Origin: Acheta domesticus
Lineage: Eukaryota; Arthropoda; Insecta; Orthoptera; Gryllidae
Direction of reading: 5' to 3'
NCBI GenBank assembly: GCA_031308135.1
Contig: JAHLJT010009419.1
Coordinates: 31,896,869-31,960,868, forward strand
Length of the DNA stretch: 64,000 bases
Every line of letters begins with the position of its first letter. Position 1 is the first letter of the stretch. Shown here piece by piece: positions 46,881 to 57,290 of the stretch. A program made the position numbers and the translations under genes. The notes under the pieces are model-generated. The model searched no databases and was not told where the DNA came from. It worked only from the letters and a program-made list of their open reading frames with translations.

Positions 46881-49185
46881 TAACCTGTCACAGAATACGC
46901 ACTCCCTTCCTGGGTTCCGATCGCATTGTATCGCATCGTGTATTTCATATTTAGCAGTAGATTTCAATTTTTTTAAGGACTTCGTTTTGTTATGATAAAA
47001 TTATGAGAAAAATGTAAAAGCTCACATTTTGGCGCGAATTTTAAATGTTTAAAATTATCAAATTGGTTTTAATTTTTTCCACTATCGTCTATATTGTTTA
47101 AAAATCCTAAAAATTATATGTGATAGAATGTTATGAGAAACATTATACGAAACGAACTGAGACAGTATTTCGACGTTATCAGGTTCAAAAACAATTTAAA
47201 ACAATTATTTGTTTTTCCATTTGAATTTGGCGCCAATACTAATTGACAAAAATACATTCAAATTCAACTATCTTTCCACGTCTCTGCAATTCTTTTTTGT
47301 CTGAAACATGCATAACATCTGAGAAAAATAAAACATGAAAAACATGTTTTTCATTGCATCTTCGCAATCAATTGCCTTAGAAGGCTGATTTTTTGGGAGT
47401 TACAACTCAAAAGATGTAGTTTTCACGTAATTTTTGATTGAACTGAAGTAAATTATTTTAAACGTTCTCAAAAACTGCTGGAATTTTTAAGAACAATTTC
47501 TCCTTGGATAGAGGTGAGGACGCTTAAAAATGGTGCAGAATACATATTTGGTTGAACTATGAAATTCCGAAAATTGCAAAATTTTTATATACTGCGAGAA
47601 ATGTGCTGTTGTAGTACCACTAGCTTTTTTATGGTATCCAGTATATGTCTCCAAGGGAATTTTGAATCGTGGAATTCAGAAATGGTATGAAGCGATTAGC
47701 GCATGGAAAACAGAAGAAAGTCAAAACTAGACCATTCGTTTTTAAATGAAAATACTTCGATTTTAGTCAGGATTTGGTCGTTTACTAAACAACACGAAAT
47801 CGCAGTTAACGAAAACATGTATTACTATTACTGCTTATACCATTGCAATAGTACTACCTACAAACCTAACTTTGCCTTGTTATCTATAGAAGCAATTACT
47901 TGTTTGCGAATGTGTCAAGTGCAGAGATTACGTTGTAGCTGCACTCATGACGCAATCGAAGGTACATTTAGCCTCGCTAATAGTAAACAGAGCGAGCTTG
48001 CAAAACAACCTGGCTCATTACGAGTACAAAGCGAGTACGATTGCTCTATTAGACCGTAAGACCCTCCTATATATACTTCAATATGTACATAACGTGCAAT
48101 GCTTTAATAAATGTAGGTTGTATTTTCGTCTCCTAGTGCTCACACACATGCAGATTGTGTAAGAGATTTCATACAATTAGAGTTTATTCAATCAAAATTA
48201 GAGTTTATTCAATCCAATTAGGGCTGTGGCCTTGATCTAACCTAGTCGGTTTTTCTGAAACTTTCTGTAGATTGGAAGAGACAATCCTTAAAATATATCT
48301 GGCAATCTTTGTTGCTACTTGCGATTTTAACATCGATGAACATTATTTGCTTTTCTTCTAGTACTTCAGCACCCGTGGTAAAATGCCCACAGACCTAAAT
48401 CTCACCTACCCAAAATACACCGTATGGCATCCAATGGCAAATTAAATTGAGCTAAGGGACCGTCCATAAATTATGTTACGCAAATTTGGAGTATTTTGAT
48501 TATCCCCTCTCTCCCTGTGTTCAAACACTTGAACCTTCTCTAAATGATTACGATTACGCCTTAAGCCAAAATTTTCGTGGTAACACCCCTCTTCGATCTT
48601 GGTGAATTATATTTATTATCTTTCCATTTACAAGAAAAACAAATGCACTATATCACAGTAAAAACAAATTGTGTTAATTTTATTTGTGTTATATATATAT
48701 ATATTAAAATTTATGACAATAAATTAAAATTAGTAACAAATGTTGATTGAACCTAACAATAATCTTACAGACTCGAACAAAAAATCATGAAAAAATATTT
48801 CCATGTATTGTAAAAATGTATTTAAAAACTAATTTTTATACATTAAAAATTTATTTAATTTTCACAATTTAGTATAGGACTGAAAGAAGGAGTTATTTTA
48901 GTAAATGTTGAATATTTTAAAAATTAAATATCACTAACACCTTCCTAACCCTAAGTTACGCATTGTAACGCTGGTACAAGCCCCCTCTCCACTCTTTAGC
49001 GATATGTAATTTATGATCGACCCCTTAATATAGCTCAAATAAAGCAAATTAATTCAACGTTACCGACAAGTCATTTCTCAAAACGTTATACAATGATTAG
49101 AAGAGACAAAGCATTAAACCAAACGTAATTTCTCCGCGAAATAAATGTACGAGAGCGCAAGCACTCTATGGATGACCTGCTAGTG
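46881..49185. other. AT-rich stretch
   Basis: No gene recognised. AATTAGAGTTTATTCAATC is tandemly duplicated with a 21-base period at 48175-48215. The 118-codon frame at 47703 has no recognisable domain. Confidence 0.5.
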
Positions 49186-49370
49186 AAACCGCAGTTAGTT
49201 CTCAGCATCACTTCGATCATGGCGAGTTCCCTCCATAATTACGCTACCGCTCGTGCATTTGCAGGCGATGAATAAGTGATGCCGCAGCGAAAGCGCCTTT
49301 CAGGTCAGCAGCTTCCAAAATTTAACCCGCGCAGATGCGTCATCTCAACTCATTAATGGAGGGACACACA
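49186..49370. promoter_or_regulatory. Candidate conserved regulatory element
   Basis: A balanced, non-repetitive island. It contains CCATAATTACGC (TAATTA homeodomain core), GTGCATTTGCAGG (near-octamer, POU type), GATGAATAAG, ATGCGTCATC and CTCATTAATGG. It resembles developmental enhancer sequence; there is no independent proof here. Confidence 0.35.
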
Positions 49371-50721
49371 GGTGCCTACAAGTGTACAGGTCAAAATGAA
49401 GTGTATTTAAATTTAGATTCAGACAATGATGAATATTATATGAGACAAGTCAGACAATGAAGAATAAAATGAATAAACAGAACGAGCGTTTAACAATACT
49501 TTGAGTGGTAGCATAAATGGTATTTTATTGTAATTAAATGTAATAATAAAAATGATATTGTAATTTAATTTTAATACAAAAATTACGGAGTGGCTTACGT
49601 TATTTGAAAGAAAATTAAATAGTCTTAAAGGTGAAATATTTTTTATTGAAAAATTATAACATTAGGATATCCTCCTACAAATAATCAATTTAAAAATGAT
49701 TTATATGCCTCGTTGAATTTTTAATCTGTCAGAGAAAATTGCGTTTTCAAACATAATTATAAACAAATGCTAACACTCACGAGTTCAGAAGGTCCATTTG
49801 CTCTAAGGATCTACATCCAGCTTACCTGAAACAAATAAGAAATACAAAATTATGACATGATGACATTGTGTTTTCCAATAGGCATTAAAATTAACAATAC
49901 TCAAAATGATATAGCGTAGAGACCAATTGCATATTAAAAGATTTTTTACATTTTCTAATATTTGTTACCTTTCGTAAACACCAATAACTCTTCAGGAAAA
50001 CAAATAACTTTTAAATGTAACAAAAATACGTAACGTGAATAAATTGCGTATGTGTGAAGAAAACATTATTGCATACGTTATGTAAGTACTTTTGCCATGC
50101 CTTTCTGTAAGTGCGGAAAGTTCCAATAAATTAGTCGATTTCTGTGTCACGAAAAATTGTTTATATAAACAACGCGTTTGATTGATGATATTAAGAAGTG
50201 AGTCATGTGTACATTCAAATGTATTTCTTTTTCTTTACATGATTTGTGTAATATAATTATAACACAATTTTCATTTTATTTGGCCTAATGTAACGGAAAG
50301 TTCACAGATACATTCAGTTCCACACTGAGAATCAAATCGATACTGCAAAAGAACAGTATGAAACAAATACAATACGCAGAGCCTCAATAAGAAATTGCTG
50401 CTATGGTCCTGCCCTACAACAATTAAGCACATGCAACGCACCGTGAATCAAGTGATCTGGCACACCTAGGTATCTTCAGCATGGCGTGTGCAAAGGGAGT
50501 GAGCAGAGCGTTTACAGCTTGCGTCGTGAATACAAGCTCGTCACCCGAGTTCCGGCGCAACGTCCACAATTCGTCCGCAGTCAAATTGCTCGTGTTCTCT
50601 CAAATTAATCTCAGTAGTGTCACCCTCTCTCTCGCCCTCCCATCCACACCTTCACCTTCGCTTTCACCTTCGCTTTCACCTCCATTCTCGTACATGTTGA
50701 TGTGGCTCGGGGCATCAATTG
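49371..50721. other. AT-rich stretch
   Basis: No gene recognised. It contains recursive-splice candidate 2. A short pyrimidine-rich repeat of TTCACCTTCGC sits near 50650-50680. Confidence 0.5.
49811..49850 (-). promoter_or_regulatory. Candidate recursive splice site 2
   Basis: Read on the minus strand, TATTTCTTATTTGTTTCAG joins directly to GTAAGCTGG, with the junction between 49826 and 49825. It has the same 15-base core as the site at 12855, on the same strand and 37 kb away. The donor is GTAAGC rather than GTAAGT. Confidence 0.4.
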
Positions 50722-51172
50722 AGATCACTGCAGTACCTCACCCGAGAGGTCCTAGGTTCGCGTCCTGACGTTGGTAGGATTTTCCACACTCATTAGATAG
50801 ATAGGTCATCTTCAGCCACTGTCTGGATGAAAATACCAGCCTTTTTTTCATTGATAATTTTCCGTGATTTCTCCGATTAACACCAGGCGACTGCCGGAAT
50901 AGTGCCCTAAAAACCGGCCACAATCTGCGCACGAGCTTTTCTTCCTCTTCTCCGGGATTTTTTCTTCCTCCAGGACTTCCTCTTTCTTCCTCTTCACCGG
51001 GAGATCAGTCGCAAGTTTAGAGGTTGCCAGGTTGCCGTCGAAAGAGGTGCTCTACTAGCTGGAGGTACCTAGACGTGGAAGAAAACCGCGAAGTCACTTG
51101 TAGGTCGGCGCCGGACCTCGCCATCCAGCAGGAAAAGAACACCACCACATCTCGTGATAAAAAACATGTTCT
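50722..51172 (+). mobile_element. SINE family A, copy 7
   Basis: Full length. Head ACTGCAGTACCTCACCCGAG then CCTAGGTTCGCGTCCTGACG (B box); GATAATTTTCCGTGATTTCT; the end AGGTCGGCGCCGGACCTCGC, then CTCGTGATAAAAAAC. The core GAATTCTAGCGG is degraded here. It lies convergent to copy 8. Confidence 0.8.
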
Positions 51173-51184
51173 AAACTTACGTAA

Positions 51185-51560
51185 CTAATGACCATAGCAG
51201 TTGACGTGCCCGGAAAAACACGAAATAATCAATGACTTCTCGTCTAAACCGTCGTTTCTGGCGTCGCGTATTGCGCCGAAGCGTCGTAAACGTAGCGACC
51301 TGCGAAAGCGGCGTGTTTGTTTTGTCAACATCCGTCGCAGCGCAGAAACAAAGTAATAAATCGATGCCCGTGGCGCCGTGCGGCGCTGGCCCGCTCTGCC
51401 CGGCGCGGCCGCCGCGGAAAGAAAGAGCGGGCGAGACGTCGCGCCGCGCCGCGAGGCGCCCGAGGCTGCGATCGTTCCGACAAACACACTTCAGGGAGAC
51501 AGCGAGACGACAGAGGTCAGACACACCGTCAAGTAGAATGGATTGTTTTTACACGTAGTA
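51185..51560. promoter_or_regulatory. CpG-rich block
   Basis: CpG-dense between two convergent SINE-A copies (GCGCCGTGCGGCGCTGGCC near 51371). Frames up to 115 codons on both strands overlap and are unrecognised. Confidence 0.35.
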
Positions 51561-51639
51561 TCGCACTTCTTTGCGCTTAACGTTTGTTGGTTGGTTGTGA
51601 TTCCGGGCGCGTCAACTGCTGAGGTCATTGGTAAGGGCA

Positions 51640-52325
51640 GTGCACGCTTTTTTCCCTCGGAAGGTGGAGGTGATCTCCACTGCTGAATGGGGAGATCCGG
51701 CTCCGACCTACCGGCGGGTAGCGGGGATTTTGTTATTTGGTATTAATGAAAGATGTATATCGTGATATCATTTAACAAGAACAGGAATTTATTCCCATAC
51801 AATAATACTTCGTGAAATCAACTGACCACCATACATATCAAGAAACATGTACCTAGTAACCCCCTTCAACTGCCCAGTGCGCCGGGGGAGCACAACAATA
51901 TCGGGTGACGCCGTCGACGACTTCATTCAGTGACATCTCCATCTCATTATTTTCCCCCTAGCCAAGTATCTCATACTAGCGGGGCACCACCCCAGACGGG
52001 ACAAGTTCTAAGTTCTCGAACGGTCTCCCGGCATGAGTAGTAGTGAAGGGCATGTGTGTGTGTATGTGTGTAAGTAAGGGGTGAGAATAGGACAAGGAAG
52101 AGGAAGGAAAAATCGAGCCTGTTTATAAGGGTATTGCTCTAGCAGTCGCCTGGCGTGATCGGAGAAACCACGGAAAAGAACCCATCAGAGCAGCCAGAAT
52201 TCTCCTCCGGACAGCGACTGAATTCGACCTAGCTGACAAGCTAGTGTCGAAAATCATTCACCGTCGGGACTCCAACCTAGGAACTCTCGGTCAGAGGCAC
52301 TGCAGTGACAGTAGTTGATGCCACC
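51640..52325 (-). mobile_element. SINE family A, copy 8, interrupted
   Basis: Reverse-oriented. Both ends fit the family: CGACCTACCGGCGGGTAGCG on the left, and GGAGAAACCACGGAAAAGAA, CAGAATTCTCC and GGACTCCAACCTAGG on the right. About 220 unrelated bases split it at the GATTTT|CCCC position. Confidence 0.8.
51732..51953. mobile_element. Insertion nested in SINE A copy 8
   Basis: These ~220 bases are absent from all other family-A copies. ATTTT at 51727-51731 and 51949-51953 could be a 5-base target-site duplication. No terminal inverted repeat, B box or poly-A tail is evident, so the class is unknown. Confidence 0.6.
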
Positions 52326-53319
52326 TCTCTCGAGTTTCCAGGGAAGCAATGTACCATTTTATCACCAAGTCTGAATACACGTGAAGAGAATACAAAGTTG
52401 TAACATCTGAACGCGACTGTCGTGCATTTATGAATACCAACATCAAAATTTCACTTCATTAAAAGTATTCAGACAGTATAGGTGTCAGACTGAAAAATAT
52501 CAAAGGTATAGGACTGAAATCTAGTATTTGCTTTAGATTCCTCGCGAAAGATTATTTAGTGCATACGTGGTAAGAGCAGTACAAAACCGCAACGTTATCT
52601 CCCGAAGCCACAACAGCTAAGCTCTAAGAAAAAGAATACAATGTATAAAGTACCAATTCAGAATTTTCAGTTCTTACACGTTGGTAAATCGAAAGAAATG
52701 GCTTACTATTGTGATTCCCAGAGCATGTGCCATATTTTTGGCCATAAGATGAATAGGTTTGATGTATGTTGATATGATTGAAAGATGATGTAACAATAGT
52801 GAAATGAGAGAAATAATGAACGAAAGAACCTCTGACAAAACATGCCGCGAATTCATTTACCCCACCACAATTCCTATGGATTTATCGGGAAGGAAGGGGT
52901 GGAAGTTTTAATGCTGTAACCAGCACGCCATGTGGTTGTTCGTACTTATGCGAGGTATCAATATAATGAAAATATTAGAAATAATATTATAATATTTTAT
53001 TTGAGAATCAAGATCTCCATGCTACTGTGAAATAAAGAACGCTTTGTGTAATGATTGCTGGTGCTGTCGTCCCTGATCTCAAAATACTGATATGTCTATG
53101 GACCGGCCTCTTACAGCTATCCCTGCAAGATACAAAAAAGAAAAAAAAATATTTTTCTTTTGCATTTCGTCAACATAAGAACTAGAACCGTGATGAACGC
53201 GGAGCGTGGAAATTAGGGGAGCGGGCGCATGAGAATTCGATGTTCCGCTTGTTCGCCGCATTGTCTAGCATCAGCGAGCATGCTGATAAGGTATAATTGT
53301 TGCAGCTTGAGTCCAAACT
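52326..53319. other. AT-rich stretch
   Basis: No gene recognised. An A-rich run (AAAAAAGAAAAAAAAAT) lies near 53134-53150. Confidence 0.5.
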
Positions 53320-53436
53320 TTGGCTAATGAGAGCTAGACAATTCACATACTAGTCAGGGGATAAAGCCCGCTGAAAGATGAAACATTCCGTATTTCGTCC
53401 GACTAATGTTGGTATTAGCCAAGGGTCATTGGCTAA
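53320..53436. promoter_or_regulatory. TTGGCTAA motif, three copies
   Basis: TTGGCTAA occurs at 53320-53327 and 53429-53436, and inverted as TTAGCCAA at 53415-53422. The last two form a perfect 8-base dyad with a GGGTCA spacer. This could be a protein-binding dyad or a transposon end. Confidence 0.5.
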
Positions 53437-53630
53437 AGTCAGATAGCGGCTGAGTGTGCGCGTCTTGTGTGTTTACTAGAAGCATTTTTATGGCATAACG
53501 ATGGTTTCGAAGTTAGGCGTTGCACTAAAGGTTGTTTTATGTAAACAGCGAATCCTGAAGACCGGACGCAGACTCGGACATGGGCAGCAATGCGTAAACT
53601 GATTAATAGGGAACGGATTTCTATGATTTT

Positions 53631-54205
53631 GCATATTTTTTTCCTTTCCATCAGTGCATAGCTAAGTGAAATTACTTGACATTTGGTTAGAATTGGATGC
53701 TTTGTAGATTAATTTTTAGTGCATATCTGTGTACATTTGATCAGCGTTTGGTGTTGAAGCATATTTGTGTAATTATAGGAGCATATTTTGTATATTTCGT
53801 TAAAATAAAGACTTTTCATTTTTTTCTTAGAAAATATTTATTTGCGAGCGATTATTGATTAGAAGGAGTTTGTCACAACTTGAACTGTTTTCATTTCTGT
53901 AGATAATAAAAAACGTGTGAAAATGTAGGAAATTTCTCTGTATAACACTTTTTAAACAAAACAAAAGAAATGCAACAAGACGTAGAATGTATTTCACTAA
54001 AGTCAATATTTACTTCAATTATTTCTCCCGAAAAAATGGAAGATGTTTGCACAAAAATATATTCATTCCAAGCATGGTTTTCCTGCATTTTATTAAGAAA
54101 GATTTATCCAAGGAAGGAAATTTTATTAATTTTTAATTGCATATTAAAGTGCATATTGGAGAATTTTTAGATCATAAATGCATATTTTTAAAAGCATATT
54201 TCAAG
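53631..54205 (+). repeat. Cluster of eight GCATAT motifs
   Basis: GCATAT occurs, always on the + strand, at 53631, 53721, 53759, 53781, 54139, 54151, 54180 and 54194: two groups of four around a ~340-base centre. Most read GCATATTT. The layout resembles subterminal transposase-binding repeats of non-autonomous DNA transposons, hAT-like in flavour, but no terminal inverted repeat was found. Confidence 0.5.
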
Positions 54206-54565
54206 ATTTTTAGGACATAAAAAAATCGATCCACAGTCATTTTTTCTCGTAGCGACAGCTTTCCTGTCTAGCATTTCGCTACGAAGATAAATTATGATGT
54301 ACAATATGACTCTTCCCCGTTCCACTTAATTCATTATTTTCTAGAACAGGAAATCTATCTGTCACTCCTAGTACCTTCTTCGTGCGTCTTATCATTCCTC
54401 TTCGCTTTCTACAAAATACTTTTCTCGCCTACTTTCTCCTTCTTTGTAATCTACGTTCTTATTTTGTCTTCTGTAGCCTACCCAAAGTGCGCCCCAGTAG
54501 CACTCGTTGCAGCATTGCTTATTAGCTAAAATCAGTCACCGCTGCCACTGTCACTCCGCCGCGCC
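54206..54565. other. Non-coding stretch
   Basis: Pyrimidine-leaning; nothing recognised. Confidence 0.45.
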
Positions 54566-55470
54566 GTGACCATTGATGCCGCTGCAATCACCTATCTCCT
54601 GGCGCCGATATTTCCATCTCCTCCATCACCGCTTCTATCTCCAACTCCATTTTCTCTATCACAATACTATATTCTGTATCACCATGGTATTCTGCATGAT
54701 AATGGTATTCTGCATCACCATTGTATTCTGCATCATCATTGTAGTTTGTATCACCATTGTACTCTGTATATAAGGCCTCTTTCTCCATCACCAACTTATT
54801 TATCTACACCTTCTCCACGACCGACTTCTCCAGCATCACAGCCTTCTAAAACCTCACCTCTATTACTATCACCAGCCCTTGTATGATACCAGCGGCTTTT
54901 GTAGCTCCAACACCTTACATATATACAGCACCTTCTATGACTCCACTCTCTTCTCTGAATCTATCTTACCTTTATCTACCAGCTCCGCCTTCTTTTTCAC
55001 CACCAACTTCTCTATCACCTTCCCCTTTCTATCACCACCTTCCCTTCTCTACCACCGCCTTCCCTTGTCTTTCACCACCTTTCCTTCTCTATCCGCTTTC
55101 CTACCGCTTTATCTACCAGCTCCGCCTTCTTTATCACCACCAACTTCTCTATCATCAACTTCCCCTTCCTATCACTACCTTCCCTTCTCTACCACCGCCT
55201 TCCCTTGTCTATCACCACGTTCTCTACTCTATGACCACCGCTGCCTATATCACCAACTTCTCTTATACTACTACCGCCTCCTGTACCGCTACCGCCTCCT
55301 ATACCACTACCGCCTCCTATAGCACTATTGCCTCCTATACCACAACCGCCTCCCATACCACTACCGCCTCCCATACCACTACCGTTTCCCATACCACTAC
55401 TGCCTCCTATACCACTACCGCCTCCCATACCACTACCGCCACCCATACCACTCCTTTACTACCACCACTG
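54566..55470 (+). repeat. Compound pyrimidine-rich minisatellite
   Basis: Three repeat types are adjacent. 54670-54770 has an 18-base unit, TATTCTGCATCACCATTG, about five and a half copies. 54971-55080 and 55108-55217 form a ~110-base duplication (offset 137) rich in CTACCACCGCCTTCCCTTG. 55265-55456 has another 18-base unit, CATACCACTACCGCCTCC, about ten copies. Both 18-base units keep frame, so frames up to 236 codons (TTTASH-type on +, GGGSGM-type on -) appear. They look repeat-made and are not called genes. Confidence 0.85.
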
Positions 55471-55790
55471 CCGCCGCTACCACTCCCAGAGGATGTAGAA
55501 CGCCGACATTGCGTCTCGGATCGTGAACCCGGACGGTCGAAGGCTCGGCGGGCGGGCGAGCGGGCGAGCGGGCAATGGAGCGGAAGCGTGTAGGCCAGAT
55601 GAGACGCCGCAGCTGACGGGTGCGGGCTCGACCGCCGCGCCGGAAGAATCGCGCGCCCGCATCCCGCACGCCGCCGCCGCCGCGGCTCTTCACGCGCCGA
55701 TGGAGCTGCGGAGGCGGCGGAGCCGAAGGAGTTTCACGCGCGGGGAGAGACGACAAGTCGAGCACGAAATTTCGTTTCGCGACCGGGGTG
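55471..55790. promoter_or_regulatory. CpG island
   Basis: CpG-dense with GGCGGGCGAGCGGGCGAGCG (55549-55568) and a GCCGCCGCCGCCGCG run (about 55670). Frames of 61-136 codons overlap on both strands. Confidence 0.4.
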
Positions 55791-56755
55791 AAAACCAAAC
55801 AAGGTTTTGTTAATATTCTGAAGAGTAATTGCAGGCGCGTCAAAAAATATAACGTGCAGAAAGAAAAGAAAGAAACAACTAAGAACGATGAAAATACGTT
55901 AATTCGATTGTAATTAATTCTGTGCCGCTAATATTATATTTGCGCTTATAAAAGTAATATTGATTCATGCATTCCTAAGCATTATATTTTTTAACCGCAT
56001 TTGCAGATTCTTTGACATGTCCGTTACGATTATAAAATGTAAATGTTTTTACAAGTTGTATGAACTCCTAGCAAAGAAAAAATGAGGAATGTACCGTCTG
56101 TTATTATGGACGCGGAGTTTGTTGAGAGAGACTGGATTGAATTCGCTACAGAATGGACGCTCGAATTCGACGTCGGAAATATTAACGTGACATTCTGGTT
56201 TTAATATCCAATTAGTAGCGACTTCAGGATATTAAAAGTTTGACCCAATCTTGGGGAAAGTACTTCAGTAAATCAATCGGTGATCCTTAAGTAAGGAACA
56301 ACAAATCAGCGCAACTAGAGAAGATAACATATATCCATTGATTCTGGTTACAAGAATTCACGAAAATTATATTTACTTTGTGTTTGACTTGATGTTCTTT
56401 TTTAAATTACCTCAAGAAAACGGACCAACGGACAGCGACGCTTCATGAGTGGCAATACAGCTGCAGATGAATTGGTTATCGCAGGTATAAACGATCGCAA
56501 TATGGGCTTACGCTGTTGCTGGAAATTTTGGCCTAATAGATTCGTGACAATGGCGTTGGACAATTTATTTTTAGACTCATTCAATATATTCAATAAAGTT
56601 CGTCCATGATGAATATAAAAAAGACAATATTTTTCGTAGATAACGTTCCAAAATTGATTCTCATACTGGAAGTTAATTTGGGTATAAAATCTCGTAGGAT
56701 GTAGTATTTTCTCCCGCACTCATAAGGCATACAATGGTAATCACAGAAGCACGTC
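55791..56755. other. AT-rich stretch
   Basis: No gene recognised. The 105-codon minus-strand frame at 56402-56719 has no recognisable domain. Confidence 0.5.
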
Positions 56756-57290
56756 AGAGGGGCCAGATTGCTCGGACACGTGGAGGACGGTGTCCAATTT
56801 TCCATTCGACTCTGTCCGCCCCATCCCACGCCGCACAGCGTGCAGCATTCTCCGCGTCCGACCTCAACAGCACGGGCGCAACGCGGTTGTAAGTGGGGGA
56901 GGGGCGGAGGGGGGCGGGACGCCACCATTTGGACAGCAACACAGCATCACGCTGCGCCGCTCCTGCCGTCCCGTCCCGTCCCGTCCCACCTCGCCGCGAA
57001 AGGTCGCAGCTATATCGGATATCGATACGAGCAGCAGTCGAAAAGTTATTAGCCAGCTGGCCCGGCCTGGCGCGGTGCCTACGAGGAGGGGACTGTGGGT
57101 TAAGGGGGGGGGAAGGGGGGCCTGCCAAATTATGCGGCGGATCGGGAGGGGGAGAGGTTGAGGCAGGAGCAGGGCTCACGCGATCCTGCGCAACGTTTCA
57201 GGCCGCCATTTTATGCAGCACCCTCTTGCGAGTTTGCTCTCTCGGCCGCATCTGTGCCTACACACATCTTTCCAATGCGAGGGTAATGTG
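56756..57290. promoter_or_regulatory. CpG-rich island with YY1/Pho site
   Basis: CpG-dense, with a CCGTC pentanucleotide run (about 56968-56988), a GGGGGGGGAAGGGGGG stretch (57103-57118) and, at 57201-57214, GGCCGCCATTTTAT, a consensus YY1/Pleiohomeotic core. Overlapping frames of 94-141 codons are compositional. It could be a promoter; no transcript can be traced. Confidence 0.45.
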
